Shown: positions 7,629-15,925 of the stretch, piece by piece
Layout of the letters: every line of letters begins with the position of its first letter
How positions within the stretch are numbered: position 1 is the first letter of the stretch
Assembly (NCBI RefSeq): GCF_007858475.1
Contig: NZ_VIGX01000002.1
Span: 310,001 to 374,000, forward strand
Direction of reading: 5' to 3'
Source of the DNA: Tsukamurella conjunctivitidis
Lineage (GTDB): Bacteria > Actinomycetota > Actinomycetes > Mycobacteriales > Mycobacteriaceae
Length of the DNA: 64,000 nucleotides
Notes under the pieces: generated by a model
What the model saw: the letters and a program-made list of their open reading frames with translations, nothing else
Told to the model about the DNA's origin: nothing
Databases searched by the model: none
Made by a program: the position numbers and the translations under genes

Positions 7629-8222
7629 CTAACGGACGCCGGCCACTCGGAACTGCACGCTGATCCGTGGACCGGCGTGCGGCACCTTGGGCACCGCGTG
7701 CTCCCAGGTGCGCTGCGCCGAGCCGCCCATGGCCAGGAGGTCGCCGTGGCCGATCGACAGCCGCGTGCTCGCACCGCCGCCGCGCGGGCGCATCAGGAAC
7801 GGGCGGGTGGCGCCCAGGGAGACGATGGCGACGATCGTGTCGTGCGTCGACCCGCGGCCGATGGTGTCGCCGTGCCAGGCCACCGAATCCGCGCCGTCGC
7901 GGTACAGGCACAGCCCGACCGAGGTGAAGGGCTCGCGCAGATCGTCCCAGTACAGCTCCGTGAGCCGGTCCCGGGTGCGGGCGAGCTCGGGATGCGGCAG
8001 GGCCGCGCCCGTGTCGTAGTAGCGCAGCAGCCGGGGCACGGGCAGCGTCCGCTCGTACATCCGGCGGCGCTCCTCGACCCAGGGCACGTCCCGGCTCAGC
8101 GCCGCGAACAACTCGTCCGCCCCGGGCTGCCACCCCGCGCGCACGTCCAGCCACGCCCCGTCGGCCAGTTCCCGGCGGTGCGGGGCGAGGGGGACGGCAC
8201 CGTCGAACAGCGATTCCTGCAT
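7629..8222 (-). CDS. AlkB-like 2-oxoglutarate/Fe(II) dioxygenase
   Basis: A 197-residue dioxygenase that probably repairs alkylated DNA or RNA bases by oxidative demethylation. The iron ligands H117 and D119 (WHGDTIG) and H175 (WEHAVPKV), and the 2-oxoglutarate arginines R186 and R192 (PRISVQFR), fit the AlkB pattern. The ATG at 8222 starts MQESLFDG; the frame is open further upstream but would overlap the divergent LLM gene. TATCGT lies 8 nt before the ATG, a possible leaderless start. Confidence 0.85.
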   Translation of the reverse strand: MQESLFDGAVPLAPHRRELADGAWLDVRAGWQPGADELFAALSRDVPWVEERRRMYERTLPVPRLLRYYDTGAALPHPELARTRDRLTELYWDDLREPFTSVGLCLYRDGADSVAWHGDTIGRGSTHDTIVAIVSLGATRPFLMRPRGGGASTRLSIGHGDLLAMGGSAQRTWEHAVPKVPHAGPRISVQFRVAGVR

Positions 8223-8282
8223 CGTCGGCGACGATACGAGGTCCGACTGACAAGTTCGGGGCGGCCTCCGTAGGGTTGAGAC

Positions 8283-9269
8283 GTGCGATTCGGACTCTTC
8301 CTCCCGCAAGGCTGGCGCTTCGACCTCGTCGGCATCGATCCCGCGGACCACTGGTCCGTCATGAACGGCCTCGCGCAGCGGGCCGACGCCGGCCCCTGGG
8401 ACTCGGTGTGGGTGTACGACCACTTCCACACCACCCCGGTCCCGAGCCGCGAGGCCACGCACGAGGCGTGGACGCTGATGTCCGCCCTCGCCGCGACGAC
8501 GAACCGCGTGAAGCTCGGTCAGATGTGCACCGCCATGGGCTACCGCAACCCCGCTTACCTGGCGAAGGTGGCCGCCACCGTCGACCTGATCTCCGGCGGC
8601 CGGACGCAGATGGGCATCGGCGGCGGCTGGTACGAGCACGAATGGCGGGCCTACGGCTACGGCTTCCCGTCCGCGGGGGAGCGGCTCGGCCGCCTCGACG
8701 AGGGCGTGCAGATCCTCAAACAGGCCTGGACCGAGGGGTCAGCCACGCTCGACGGGAAGTACTACCAGGTCGACGGTGCGATCTGCGAGCCCCGGCCGCT
8801 GCAGGAGGGCGGGATCCCGCTGTGGGTCGCGGGCGGTGGGGAGAAGAAGACGCTGCGCATCGCCGCGCAGTACGCCGACTACACCAACTTCGACGGCACC
8901 TTCGAGGGATTCGCCCACAAGTCCGAGGTGCTGCGCAAGCACTGCGCCGACGTGGGCCGCGACTTCGACGCCATCACCCGCTCGGCGAACTACAACATCG
9001 CGATCGGCGAGGCCGCCCGCGACGTGCAGACCCGGCTCGACGAGACCCGCAACCGGCTCCTGGAGCACGCGCCGGAGGAGGCCGTCGACGCCACCATGGG
9101 CAGCTTCCTGGGCATGCCGGGCGTGGGCACCCCGGGCGACATCATCGCGAATCTCAAGCGGCTCGAAGAGGAGGGCATGACCTACGCGATCTGCTACTTC
9201 CCCGAGATCGCCTACGACACCTCGGGGCTCGAGCTGTTCGAGCGCGAGGTGATCCCGGCGTTCAGCTGA
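8283..9269 (+). CDS. LLM-class flavin/F420-dependent oxidoreductase
   Basis: A 328-residue luciferase-like TIM-barrel oxidoreductase; in this order such proteins usually use F420. The start MRFGLFLPQGW, the conserved GQMCTAMGYRNPAYLAKVAATVD block and GGGWYEHEWRAYGY are family hallmarks. The substrate is unknown. GTG at 8283 follows TAGGGT by 6 nt (leaderless). The 3' end overlaps the convergent aminotransferase gene by 8 bp. Confidence 0.87.
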   Translation: MRFGLFLPQGWRFDLVGIDPADHWSVMNGLAQRADAGPWDSVWVYDHFHTTPVPSREATHEAWTLMSALAATTNRVKLGQMCTAMGYRNPAYLAKVAATVDLISGGRTQMGIGGGWYEHEWRAYGYGFPSAGERLGRLDEGVQILKQAWTEGSATLDGKYYQVDGAICEPRPLQEGGIPLWVAGGGEKKTLRIAAQYADYTNFDGTFEGFAHKSEVLRKHCADVGRDFDAITRSANYNIAIGEAARDVQTRLDETRNRLLEHAPEEAVDATMGSFLGMPGVGTPGDIIANLKRLEEEGMTYAICYFPEIAYDTSGLELFEREVIPAFS

Positions 9270-10431
9270 TACCGGCGCGCAGCCGGCCGAGCCGCTGTGC
9301 GCCCTCGGTGAGCACCTCGTCGCGCTTGGCGAAGGCGAAGCGCAGGAGGTGGCCCCACCGCGCCTGATCGTCGGCGAGGGCGCCGACCGGGACCGCGGCC
9401 ACGCCGATCCGCCCCGGCATCTCGCGGCACAGGGCGCCCGCGTCGTCGAAGCCGAGCCCGCGGGCGTCGGCCACGACGAAATAGGTGCCCTCGGACGGGT
9501 GCACGGTGAAGCCGGTCTCGCGCAGCGCCGTGGTCAACAGGTCGCGTTTGGCCTGCAGGTCGGGCGCGAGCTTCTCCAGCCAGGAGGCCTCGTGCTCGAG
9601 GGCGTGCGCGACCGCGTGCTGCAGCGGTGCCGCGCCCGTGAACGTGAGCCACTGCTTCGCGGCGCGGCAGGCGTCGGCGAGCTCGCGCGGCGCGGTGATC
9701 CAGCCGACCTTCCAGCCCGTGACGTTGAAAGCCTTGGCGGCGCCCGAGATCCGGACCGTGCGCTCCCGCATGCCCTCGAAAGCGGCGAGTGGACGGTGTA
9801 CCCGGCCGTCGAAGAGCAGGTATTCGTAGACCTCGTCGGTGAAGCACAGCAGATCCCGCTCGACGCAGAGGTCCGCGATCGATTGCAGGTCCGCGTCGGA
9901 GAGCACCGTGCCGGTGGGATTGTGCGGCGAGTTCACGATGATCGCCGCGGTCCTGTCGGTGACCGCTTCTCGGAGCATCGCGGGGTCGAGGCGGTAGCGC
10001 CCGTCGGCCTCGACGAGCGGCACGACGACGCGCTGCGCGCCGGCGAGCGCGACGGTCGCGGCGTAGGAGTCGTAGAAGGGCTCGATGAGGATGACCTCCT
10101 GACCGGGCTCGACCAGGCCCAGTACCGCCGCCGCGATCCCCTCGGAGGCGCCGACGGTGACCAGCACCTCGCCGTCCGGGTCGTAGTGCAGGCCGTAGTC
10201 GCGCTCGACCTGCGCGGAGACCGCACGCCGCAGCTCCGGCAGGCCGTCGCCGGGCGGGTATTGGTTCATCCCGGCGTCGATCGCGCGCTTCGCGGCCTCC
10301 AGCATCCCGGCGGGTCCGTCGGTGTCGGGGAAGCCCTGGCCCAGGTTGACGGCGCCCGTCGCCGCGGCGAGGGACGAGATCTCCGCGAAGATCGTCGACG
10401 TGAAGGGCTGCAGGCGTCGGACGGTGCGCAT
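9262..10431 (-). CDS. dapC: PLP aminotransferase, DapC-like
   Basis: A 389-residue class I/II aminotransferase close to M. tuberculosis Rv0858c, annotated there as N-succinyldiaminopimelate aminotransferase of the lysine/peptidoglycan pathway. K233 (SGAAKAFNVTGWK) should bind PLP; NSPHNPTG (168-175) and the D199-E-V-Y motif are conserved. Related enzymes are kynurenine aminotransferases, so the true substrate is not certain. TAGGCT lies 6 nt before the ATG (leaderless); it is divergent from the FAD oxidoreductase. Confidence 0.8.
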   Translation of the reverse strand: MRTVRRLQPFTSTIFAEISSLAAATGAVNLGQGFPDTDGPAGMLEAAKRAIDAGMNQYPPGDGLPELRRAVSAQVERDYGLHYDPDGEVLVTVGASEGIAAAVLGLVEPGQEVILIEPFYDSYAATVALAGAQRVVVPLVEADGRYRLDPAMLREAVTDRTAAIIVNSPHNPTGTVLSDADLQSIADLCVERDLLCFTDEVYEYLLFDGRVHRPLAAFEGMRERTVRISGAAKAFNVTGWKVGWITAPRELADACRAAKQWLTFTGAAPLQHAVAHALEHEASWLEKLAPDLQAKRDLLTTALRETGFTVHPSEGTYFVVADARGLGFDDAGALCREMPGRIGVAAVPVGALADDQARWGHLLRFAFAKRDEVLTEGAQRLGRLRAGIS

Positions 10432-10469
10432 GCCCGCAGCCTAGTGGCCCGCGGGGCTACCGTGGGGGC

Positions 10470-11798
10470 ATGACCTCCGCCGTCGTCGTCGGATCCGGCC
10501 CCAACGGGCTCACCGCTGCCGCGTCCCTGGCCCGCGCCGGCCTGGAGGTGACGGTGCTCGAGGCCTCGGCGAGCATCGGTGGCTCCTGCCGGTCGGACAC
10601 CCTGCGCGGCACCGTCATGGACCGGTTCTCGACGGGGCATCCCCTCGCCTACGCCTCGCCGGCGCTGCGCGAGGTGGGCGTGGACATCGAGTGGGGCACG
10701 GCCGAGATCGACGTGGCGCACCCGCTCTCGTCCGATCCCGACGACGCCGTGGGGACGCTCGCCGACGTTCCGGACTGCGGGCCCGACATGATGCCGGCCT
10801 TCTTCGGGCCGCTGACCGACATGCCGCGGTATCCGGCGGCGGCCGTGCGCTGGGGTCCGCGGTTCCTGCTGCCCGCCTTCGCGACGGCGGCCGCGCTCGG
10901 CCGGGTCGGCGGCGCCGTCTTCGCCGGGGTCGCAGCGCATTCGATCACCCCGCAACACCTGCCGATGACGTCGTCGATCGGGTACCTGCTCTCCGGGGTA
11001 CGGCCCTGGCCCGTGCCGATCGGTGGCTCGCAACGGATCTCGGACGCGCTCGCCGCGATCGTGACCGCGCACGGCGGGAGCATCCGGACGGGGGAGCGGG
11101 TCACGGCGCTGCCGGACGCCGACCTCGTCCTGTTCGACACGGGGCTGCCCGCCGCATGCGAGCTGCTCGGCGAGCGCGCGCCCGGGTGGCTGCGGCGCCG
11201 CGTGCGGCAGTGGCGGTTCGGTCCTGCGGCGTACAAGGTGGATCTGGTCCTGGACGGCGGAATCCCGTGGGTGCACGAGGAACTCCGACGGTCCGCCTTC
11301 GTCCACCTGGGCGGCACCGCGCGGGAGATCGCCCGCAAGGAGCTGATGGTCAACCGGGGGCGCATGCCCGAGCGGCCGGTGATCATCCTCTCGCAGCAGT
11401 ACCTCGCCGATGCGTCGCGCTGCGCCGGTTCGCTTGCGCCGGTGTCCATGTACGCGCACTGCCCCAACGGCTTCCCCGGCGATCTCACCGAGTCGATCGT
11501 CGCCGAGGTCGAGCGGCACGCGCCGGGCGTGCGCGAGCGCATCGTCGAGGTGCGGTCGGTCGGGCCCGCGGAGCTGCAGGCCGGGAACGCGAACCTCGTC
11601 GGCGGCGACATCGCCGCCGGCGCCGCGGTTCCCGCGCAGCTGATCCGCCGCCCGAAGCTCGTGGACCCCTACCGGCTCACCGACCGGGTCTTCCTGTGTT
11701 CCTCCGCCGCCGGCGCGCCGGGCGTGCACGGCATGGTGGGCATGCACGCCGCGGCGTCGGCGCTCCGGTCGCTGGAAGGCCTCGCGCCGGCGGGGTAG
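10470..11798 (+). CDS. FAD-dependent oxidoreductase, phytoene-desaturase-like
   Basis: A 442-residue flavoprotein. VVGSGPNGLTAAASLARAG at the N-terminus is the FAD-binding fold, followed by the acidic end of the second strand (VLEAS) and IGGSCRS. The C-terminal AAGAPGVHGMVGMHAA resembles the closing FAD motif of CrtI/amine-oxidase-like enzymes. No carotenoid genes are nearby, so its substrate is open. TACCGT ends 6 nt before the ATG. Its stop lies next to that of the convergent lipoprotein gene. Confidence 0.8.
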   Translation: MTSAVVVGSGPNGLTAAASLARAGLEVTVLEASASIGGSCRSDTLRGTVMDRFSTGHPLAYASPALREVGVDIEWGTAEIDVAHPLSSDPDDAVGTLADVPDCGPDMMPAFFGPLTDMPRYPAAAVRWGPRFLLPAFATAAALGRVGGAVFAGVAAHSITPQHLPMTSSIGYLLSGVRPWPVPIGGSQRISDALAAIVTAHGGSIRTGERVTALPDADLVLFDTGLPAACELLGERAPGWLRRRVRQWRFGPAAYKVDLVLDGGIPWVHEELRRSAFVHLGGTAREIARKELMVNRGRMPERPVIILSQQYLADASRCAGSLAPVSMYAHCPNGFPGDLTESIVAEVERHAPGVRERIVEVRSVGPAELQAGNANLVGGDIAAGAAVPAQLIRRPKLVDPYRLTDRVFLCSSAAGAPGVHGMVGMHAAASALRSLEGLAPAG

Positions 11799-11799
11799 G

Positions 11800-12186
11800 T
11801 CAGCGGGGCTTCGTCGGGGTCGGGGCCGCGCCGCCGGTGCCGTAGGGATCGTCGCCCGCGCCGTGGTTCGGGTTGGTGCAGATCGTGCCCTCGTCCGGTC
11901 CGCCGGTGCACGGCACGTCGTACTCGCTGCCGGGGCCCGTGGGCTTGGGCGGGCGGGGCGTCGTGGTCGGCGCGGTGTGCGTCGGCTGGATGGTGACGGT
12001 CTTCGTCGGCTGCACGGTGTGCGCCGGCGGATCCTGGTGCTGCGCCGTCGTTCCGGCGGTGCTGGTCGCGCTGGACGGGGGAGGGAGGCTGGGGCCGGTC
12101 TCGGCCTGGTCTCCGGAACAACCCGCGCTGAGCGCGAGCATCGCGGCGATTCCCGCGGCCGCGGCGAGGGGCTTGCTGAACAACAT
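11800..12186 (-). CDS. Small secreted lipoprotein, unknown function
   Basis: A 128-residue predicted lipoprotein: an N-terminal hydrophobic signal ending in the lipobox LSAGC, with C23 to be lipidated. The mature part is Thr/Pro-rich (TVTIQPTHTAPTTT) and ends in a Gly/Pro/Asn-rich tail with two cysteines (DVPCTGGPDEGTICTNPN) that may form a disulfide. ATG at 12186 has GGAGAAG upstream; the frame is open earlier but without a signal sequence. Confidence 0.72.
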   Translation of the reverse strand: MLFSKPLAAAAGIAAMLALSAGCSGDQAETGPSLPPPSSATSTAGTTAQHQDPPAHTVQPTKTVTIQPTHTAPTTTPRPPKPTGPGSEYDVPCTGGPDEGTICTNPNHGAGDDPYGTGGAAPTPTKPR

Positions 12187-12350
12187 GATGTGTCTTCTCC
12201 GTTCTGGGGATTCCCGCTCGGGTGGACACCCCCAGGGTAGACCGTTCAGTAATGCCACCGGGTGCCGGTAGAAATACTCGCTGGACCCCTCGGGCCCCGT
12301 CGCCCAGGATCGTGGAAGAAGCTGCGAACGGACGAAAGAGGCGGGTGACC

Positions 12351-12629
12351 ATGCGATTCCACGACTACCTGGCGGAGCTGGTAGCGCGGTTCGGCGAGTT
12401 CCGGCGCGCGCACGTCGAGATGTACGAGCGGCACCAGATCCTGCTCGAGCCGTGGACGCACGACATCCTGCACTGGGGCGCCGATGGCACGCTGCACGGC
12501 AGCATCGTGGCCGGCCGGGCGCGGCCGCCCGTGAGTCGCGGCGGATGGTGCCCCTGCCGTCCCCTCGACGTGGCCGGCGACGCGGAACCGGTCTCCGGTG
12601 TCGACGGGCGCTGCCCGGAGGAGTTGTAA
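12351..12629 (+). CDS. Hypothetical protein, 92 residues
   Basis: The first 55 residues (RFHDYLAELVARFGEFRRAH, then a Trp/His-rich stretch) look like a folded helical domain; the C-terminal part is Arg/Pro/Cys-rich and less regular. I do not recognise the family. ATG at 12351 has AGAGG about 9 nt upstream; a GTG 6 nt earlier is possible. The TAA stop runs into the operator in front of the tetR gene. Confidence 0.5.
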   Translation: MRFHDYLAELVARFGEFRRAHVEMYERHQILLEPWTHDILHWGADGTLHGSIVAGRARPPVSRGGWCPCRPLDVAGDAEPVSGVDGRCPEEL

Positions 12630-12651
12630 TTAGTAGTTAGTAACTACTAAT
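12629..12651. promoter_or_regulatory. TetR operator, 10-bp perfect inverted repeat
   Basis: ATTAGTAGTT at 12629-12638 and its exact complement AACTACTAAT at 12642-12651 are separated by AGT. This A/T-rich palindrome ends 8 nt before the tetR start and contains a TACTAA -10-like box, so regulator binding would block the tetR-MFS promoter. Confidence 0.8.
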
Positions 12652-12659
12652 CTACCGGG

Positions 12660-13244
12660 GTGGCCACCCGGATGAGCGGACCCGAGCGCAGGGCGCAGGT
12701 GTTGGAGATCGCCGCGCGCGAGTTCGGCGCGCACGGACTGCACGGCGCGTCGATCGAGGAGGTCGCCCGGGAGGCGGGGATCACGCAGGCCTACGTCTTC
12801 CGGATGTTCGGGACGAAGAAGGCGCTGTTCCTCGAGCTCGTGACCGATGCCTTCGCCGGGCTCATCGAGGCCATGGCGCGGGCGGGCGACGGCACCGTCG
12901 GGATCGAGGCGCTCGCGCGGATGGGCGCCGAGTACTACGAGAACCTCGCCGACGACACCGGGCTGCGGCTCCAACTCCAGGGATTCGCGGCGTGCGGCGA
13001 CCCCGAGGTCCGCGACGTCGTCCGCGGCTGCTTCGCGCGCCTGTGGGACACCGCCGCGGACGGCACCGGGCTCGATCCCGTCACCGTCAAGACCTTCCTG
13101 GCCTTCGGCATGCTGCTCAACGCGGGTGCCGCACTCGGCGTCGCCGAGGTCGATGAGCCCTGGGCCGACGGGGTCCGCACACTCGTCCGTCCCGGTCTGT
13201 TCGACCACATCACCACCACGACGAACGGTCCGGCGACGCCGTGA
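12660..13244 (+). CDS. TetR family transcriptional regulator
   Basis: A 194-residue repressor with the usual N-terminal HTH (SIEEVAREAGITQAYVFRMF, about 30-50) and a helical ligand domain. GTG at 12660 is chosen because it lies 9 nt after a TACTAA box (leaderless); ATG at 12672 is an alternative. Its stop overlaps the MFS start by 4 bp (GTGA), so it most likely controls the efflux pump it is co-transcribed with and itself through 12629-12651. Confidence 0.88.
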   Translation: MATRMSGPERRAQVLEIAAREFGAHGLHGASIEEVAREAGITQAYVFRMFGTKKALFLELVTDAFAGLIEAMARAGDGTVGIEALARMGAEYYENLADDTGLRLQLQGFAACGDPEVRDVVRGCFARLWDTAADGTGLDPVTVKTFLAFGMLLNAGAALGVAEVDEPWADGVRTLVRPGLFDHITTTTNGPATP

Positions 13245-14614
13245 ACCGGCTGTCCGGCGCGCTGGTCACCGTCGCCCTCTGTGCGGCGGTGATCGGGAGC
13301 GTCGGCGCGCCCCTCATCACCGCGGTGGCGCGGACCGCGCACGTCTCGCTCGGCGCCGCGCAGTGGACACTGACGATCACCCTGTTCGCCGGCGCGATCG
13401 CCGGGCCGGTGCTCGGCCGCCTCGGCGCCGGTCCGCTGCGTCGCCGCACCATCCTCGGCACGCTGGCCCTGGTCGCCGCGGGCGGCGTGCTGACGGTGTT
13501 GCCGCTGCCGTTCGGCGCGCTGCTGCTCGGGCGCGCGCTGCAGGGTGTCGGCATCGCCCTGGTGCCGCTGCTGGTCAGCGTGGCGCGCAGCGCACTCCCG
13601 CCGGAGCGGGCGACGAGCACCATCGCTTCGCTGTCCGTCGCGTCGACCGTCGGCATCGGCGTGGGCTACCCGCTGATCGGCCTCGTCGAGCAGGCGCTCG
13701 GCCTCCGCGCCGCCTACGGGACCGGGCTCGGGATCACGCTCGTGGCCCTCGCGATCGCGTGGCGGGCGGTCCCCGTCGACGAGCCCGGGCCGCGCCCGCG
13801 GATCGACGTGCCCGGGGCGCTGCTGCTCGGGGCGGGCACCCTCGGTGTCCTGCTGCTGGTCGCGGAGCCTGGGCTGTGGAGCCGATGGGCCGTGGTGGTC
13901 GGCGTGCTCGCCGGCACCGTCGTGCTGCTCGGCGCGTGGGTGGCGGTCGAACTGCGCGTCGCCTCGCCGTTGGTGGACCTGCGGCTCGTAGCGCGCCCGA
14001 CGGTGCTCGCCGCGAACCTCGCGATGCTCGTCGCCGGGATCGGGATGTACCTGCTGTTCAGCGATCTCACGCGGTACGTCCAGGTGCCCGCGGGAGCGGC
14101 GTACGGCTTCGCGCTGCCCGGCGTCGCGGCGGGCGCCGCGCTCATCCCGTTCTCGGTGCTGGGCTTCGTCGCGGGCAGGGGAGCGCCGCGCGTCACGGCG
14201 CGGCTCGGCCCGCGCGGGACGTTCGGGGTGTCGGCGGGCATGGTCGTCGTGGCGGCGGGGGTGTTCGTCGCGGGCCGGGACAGCCTCGTCGTCGTGCTGG
14301 TCGCGCTGGCGGTCCTGGGCCTGGGCGTCGGCGGCGCCTCCGCGGTGATGCCCCGGCTCGTGCTCGACGGGACGCCTCAGTCCGAGACCGCCAGCGTCAT
14401 GGCGGTCAACCAGATCGCCCGGGCCGTGGGCTTTTCCATCGGCAGCGCGCTCGCCGGCTTCCTCCTCGCCCGCGCCACCCCCGACGGTGCGCTCCTGCCC
14501 AGGCAGGGCGGGTACGTCGCCGTCGCCCTGTGGTCGACGGTGCCCGCGGTTCTCGCCGTCGCGGTGGTGGCTGTCGGGCGGGTGCGGGGGCGGAGCCCGG
14601 CGCCGCGCTCGTAG
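13241..14614 (+). CDS. MFS multidrug-type efflux transporter
   Basis: A 457-residue membrane transporter of the DHA2-like drug:proton antiporter class. It has many hydrophobic helices, with motif-A-like GPVLGRLGAGPLRRRT after helix 2 and GRALQGVGIALVPLL (motif B region). Overlapped with and controlled by the upstream tetR. The export substrate cannot be read from sequence. Confidence 0.87.
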   Translation: MNRLSGALVTVALCAAVIGSVGAPLITAVARTAHVSLGAAQWTLTITLFAGAIAGPVLGRLGAGPLRRRTILGTLALVAAGGVLTVLPLPFGALLLGRALQGVGIALVPLLVSVARSALPPERATSTIASLSVASTVGIGVGYPLIGLVEQALGLRAAYGTGLGITLVALAIAWRAVPVDEPGPRPRIDVPGALLLGAGTLGVLLLVAEPGLWSRWAVVVGVLAGTVVLLGAWVAVELRVASPLVDLRLVARPTVLAANLAMLVAGIGMYLLFSDLTRYVQVPAGAAYGFALPGVAAGAALIPFSVLGFVAGRGAPRVTARLGPRGTFGVSAGMVVVAAGVFVAGRDSLVVVLVALAVLGLGVGGASAVMPRLVLDGTPQSETASVMAVNQIARAVGFSIGSALAGFLLARATPDGALLPRQGGYVAVALWSTVPAVLAVAVVAVGRVRGRSPAPRS

Positions 14615-14700
14615 CGGCGCGGGCTCGGCGAAACAGGGAATCGTTCGAGAACATTGTGCGATCTCGAAAACTTGTCGGTGGGTCGGCGTAGCGTCCTGGT

Positions 14701-15921
14701 ATGGACGAAAACATTGCAGTAGAGGAGGACCCGCCTCCCGAGGGAAGGTCGGTGGCCGAGCGGTTGCGTTCGAGTCATGTGCGGCGGTGTCGACTTGCGC
14801 TCGAACAGTACGCGCTCGCTGCTGATCTGTTGCGGGAGCGGGTGTGTGAGCGGATCGCGGCCGGGTTGGCGCAGGATCGGTGGCAGCAGGGCGTGGCCGC
14901 GGAGGTCGGGCTGGCGTTGCACATGTCGCCGCATACGGCCGCGAGGTTCCTGGCGCGGGCGGTGGAGTTGGAACGCAACATGCCCCACGCCCGCGCCCGA
15001 CTGTATGACGGTGATCTGGCGCCGGAGGTGATACCCACCCTGGTCGCAGGCTTGGTGCATCTGGATCCGTCGCAGCGCTGCGCAGCGGATGGGCTGCTGT
15101 GTGCGGATCCGGCGGTGTTGGCGGGGTTGGGGCTCAAGCAGATCGCCGCCCGCGTGGAGCAGGTCGCCTACCGGCTCGATAAGCAGGTGACAGTCGACCG
15201 CAACGCCGCCGCGGAGAAGGACCGCACCGTCACCATCCGGCCGCTGCCGGAGGGGATGGCGCGGGTGTCGCTGCTGCTGCCGGTGGCGCAGGGCGTCGGC
15301 GTCTACGCGGCCCTGCGCAAGCACGCCGACACCCTCATCGGCATCGGCGAGGACATCCGCACGCGCGGGCAGATCATGGCCGACACCGCGTTCGCGCGGA
15401 TCACCGGCCGCGACGCCACCTCAGGGCAACCGGTCACGGTGAACCTGACGATCCCCGCGACGGTGCTCCTCGGCGGCCAGCCCGGGACCGGGCACCTCGA
15501 CGGCGGCGGCACCATGTCCGCGGAGATCGCCCGCAACCTGGTCGGGAGGGCCACCGCCGCTGGCGTCGCCTGGGTCACACGGCTCTACGTCGCGGAGTCG
15601 GGTGCGGTGGTCGCGATGGACTCACGGCAACGCTGCTTCCCCGACGGACTCGCCGAGATGATCCGCGCCCGGGACCGGTACTGCCGCACCCCGTACTGCG
15701 ACGCACCGATCGCCCACACCGACCACGTCGTCCCTCACGCGAAAGGCGGCGCGACAACCCTCGACAACGGCCAAGGCCTGTGCGCCGCGTGCAACTACGC
15801 CAAGGAAGCCGCCGGCTGGCGAAGCACCGTCATCCCGGACCCGAGCGGGCGGCACACCGTCGAAACCCGCACCCCCACCGGGCATCTGCACCGATCCACA
15901 GCGCCGCCGCAGGCGGCGTGA
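14701..15921 (+). CDS. HNH endonuclease-motif protein, DUF222 (13E12 repeat family)
   Basis: A 406-residue member of the 13E12/DUF222 family, present in many copies in mycobacterial relatives. The N-terminal helical DUF222 domain spans about 25-300; the C-terminal HNH nuclease motif reads DRYCRTPYCDAPIAHTDHVV...NGQGLCAACN (about 325-365), with both CxxC-like pairs and the HxxH/N core intact. The biological role is unknown; links to mobile elements are suggested in the literature. TAGCGT precedes the ATG by 6 nt (leaderless). Confidence 0.85.
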   Translation: MDENIAVEEDPPPEGRSVAERLRSSHVRRCRLALEQYALAADLLRERVCERIAAGLAQDRWQQGVAAEVGLALHMSPHTAARFLARAVELERNMPHARARLYDGDLAPEVIPTLVAGLVHLDPSQRCAADGLLCADPAVLAGLGLKQIAARVEQVAYRLDKQVTVDRNAAAEKDRTVTIRPLPEGMARVSLLLPVAQGVGVYAALRKHADTLIGIGEDIRTRGQIMADTAFARITGRDATSGQPVTVNLTIPATVLLGGQPGTGHLDGGGTMSAEIARNLVGRATAAGVAWVTRLYVAESGAVVAMDSRQRCFPDGLAEMIRARDRYCRTPYCDAPIAHTDHVVPHAKGGATTLDNGQGLCAACNYAKEAAGWRSTVIPDPSGRHTVETRTPTGHLHRSTAPPQAA

Positions 15922-15925
15922 GGTG

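Noticed and set aside
14701-15921. 13E12-type HNH gene as a transposon or homing endonuclease insertion
   Set aside because: No terminal repeats, target duplication or interrupted gene is visible around it; recorded as an ordinary family member.
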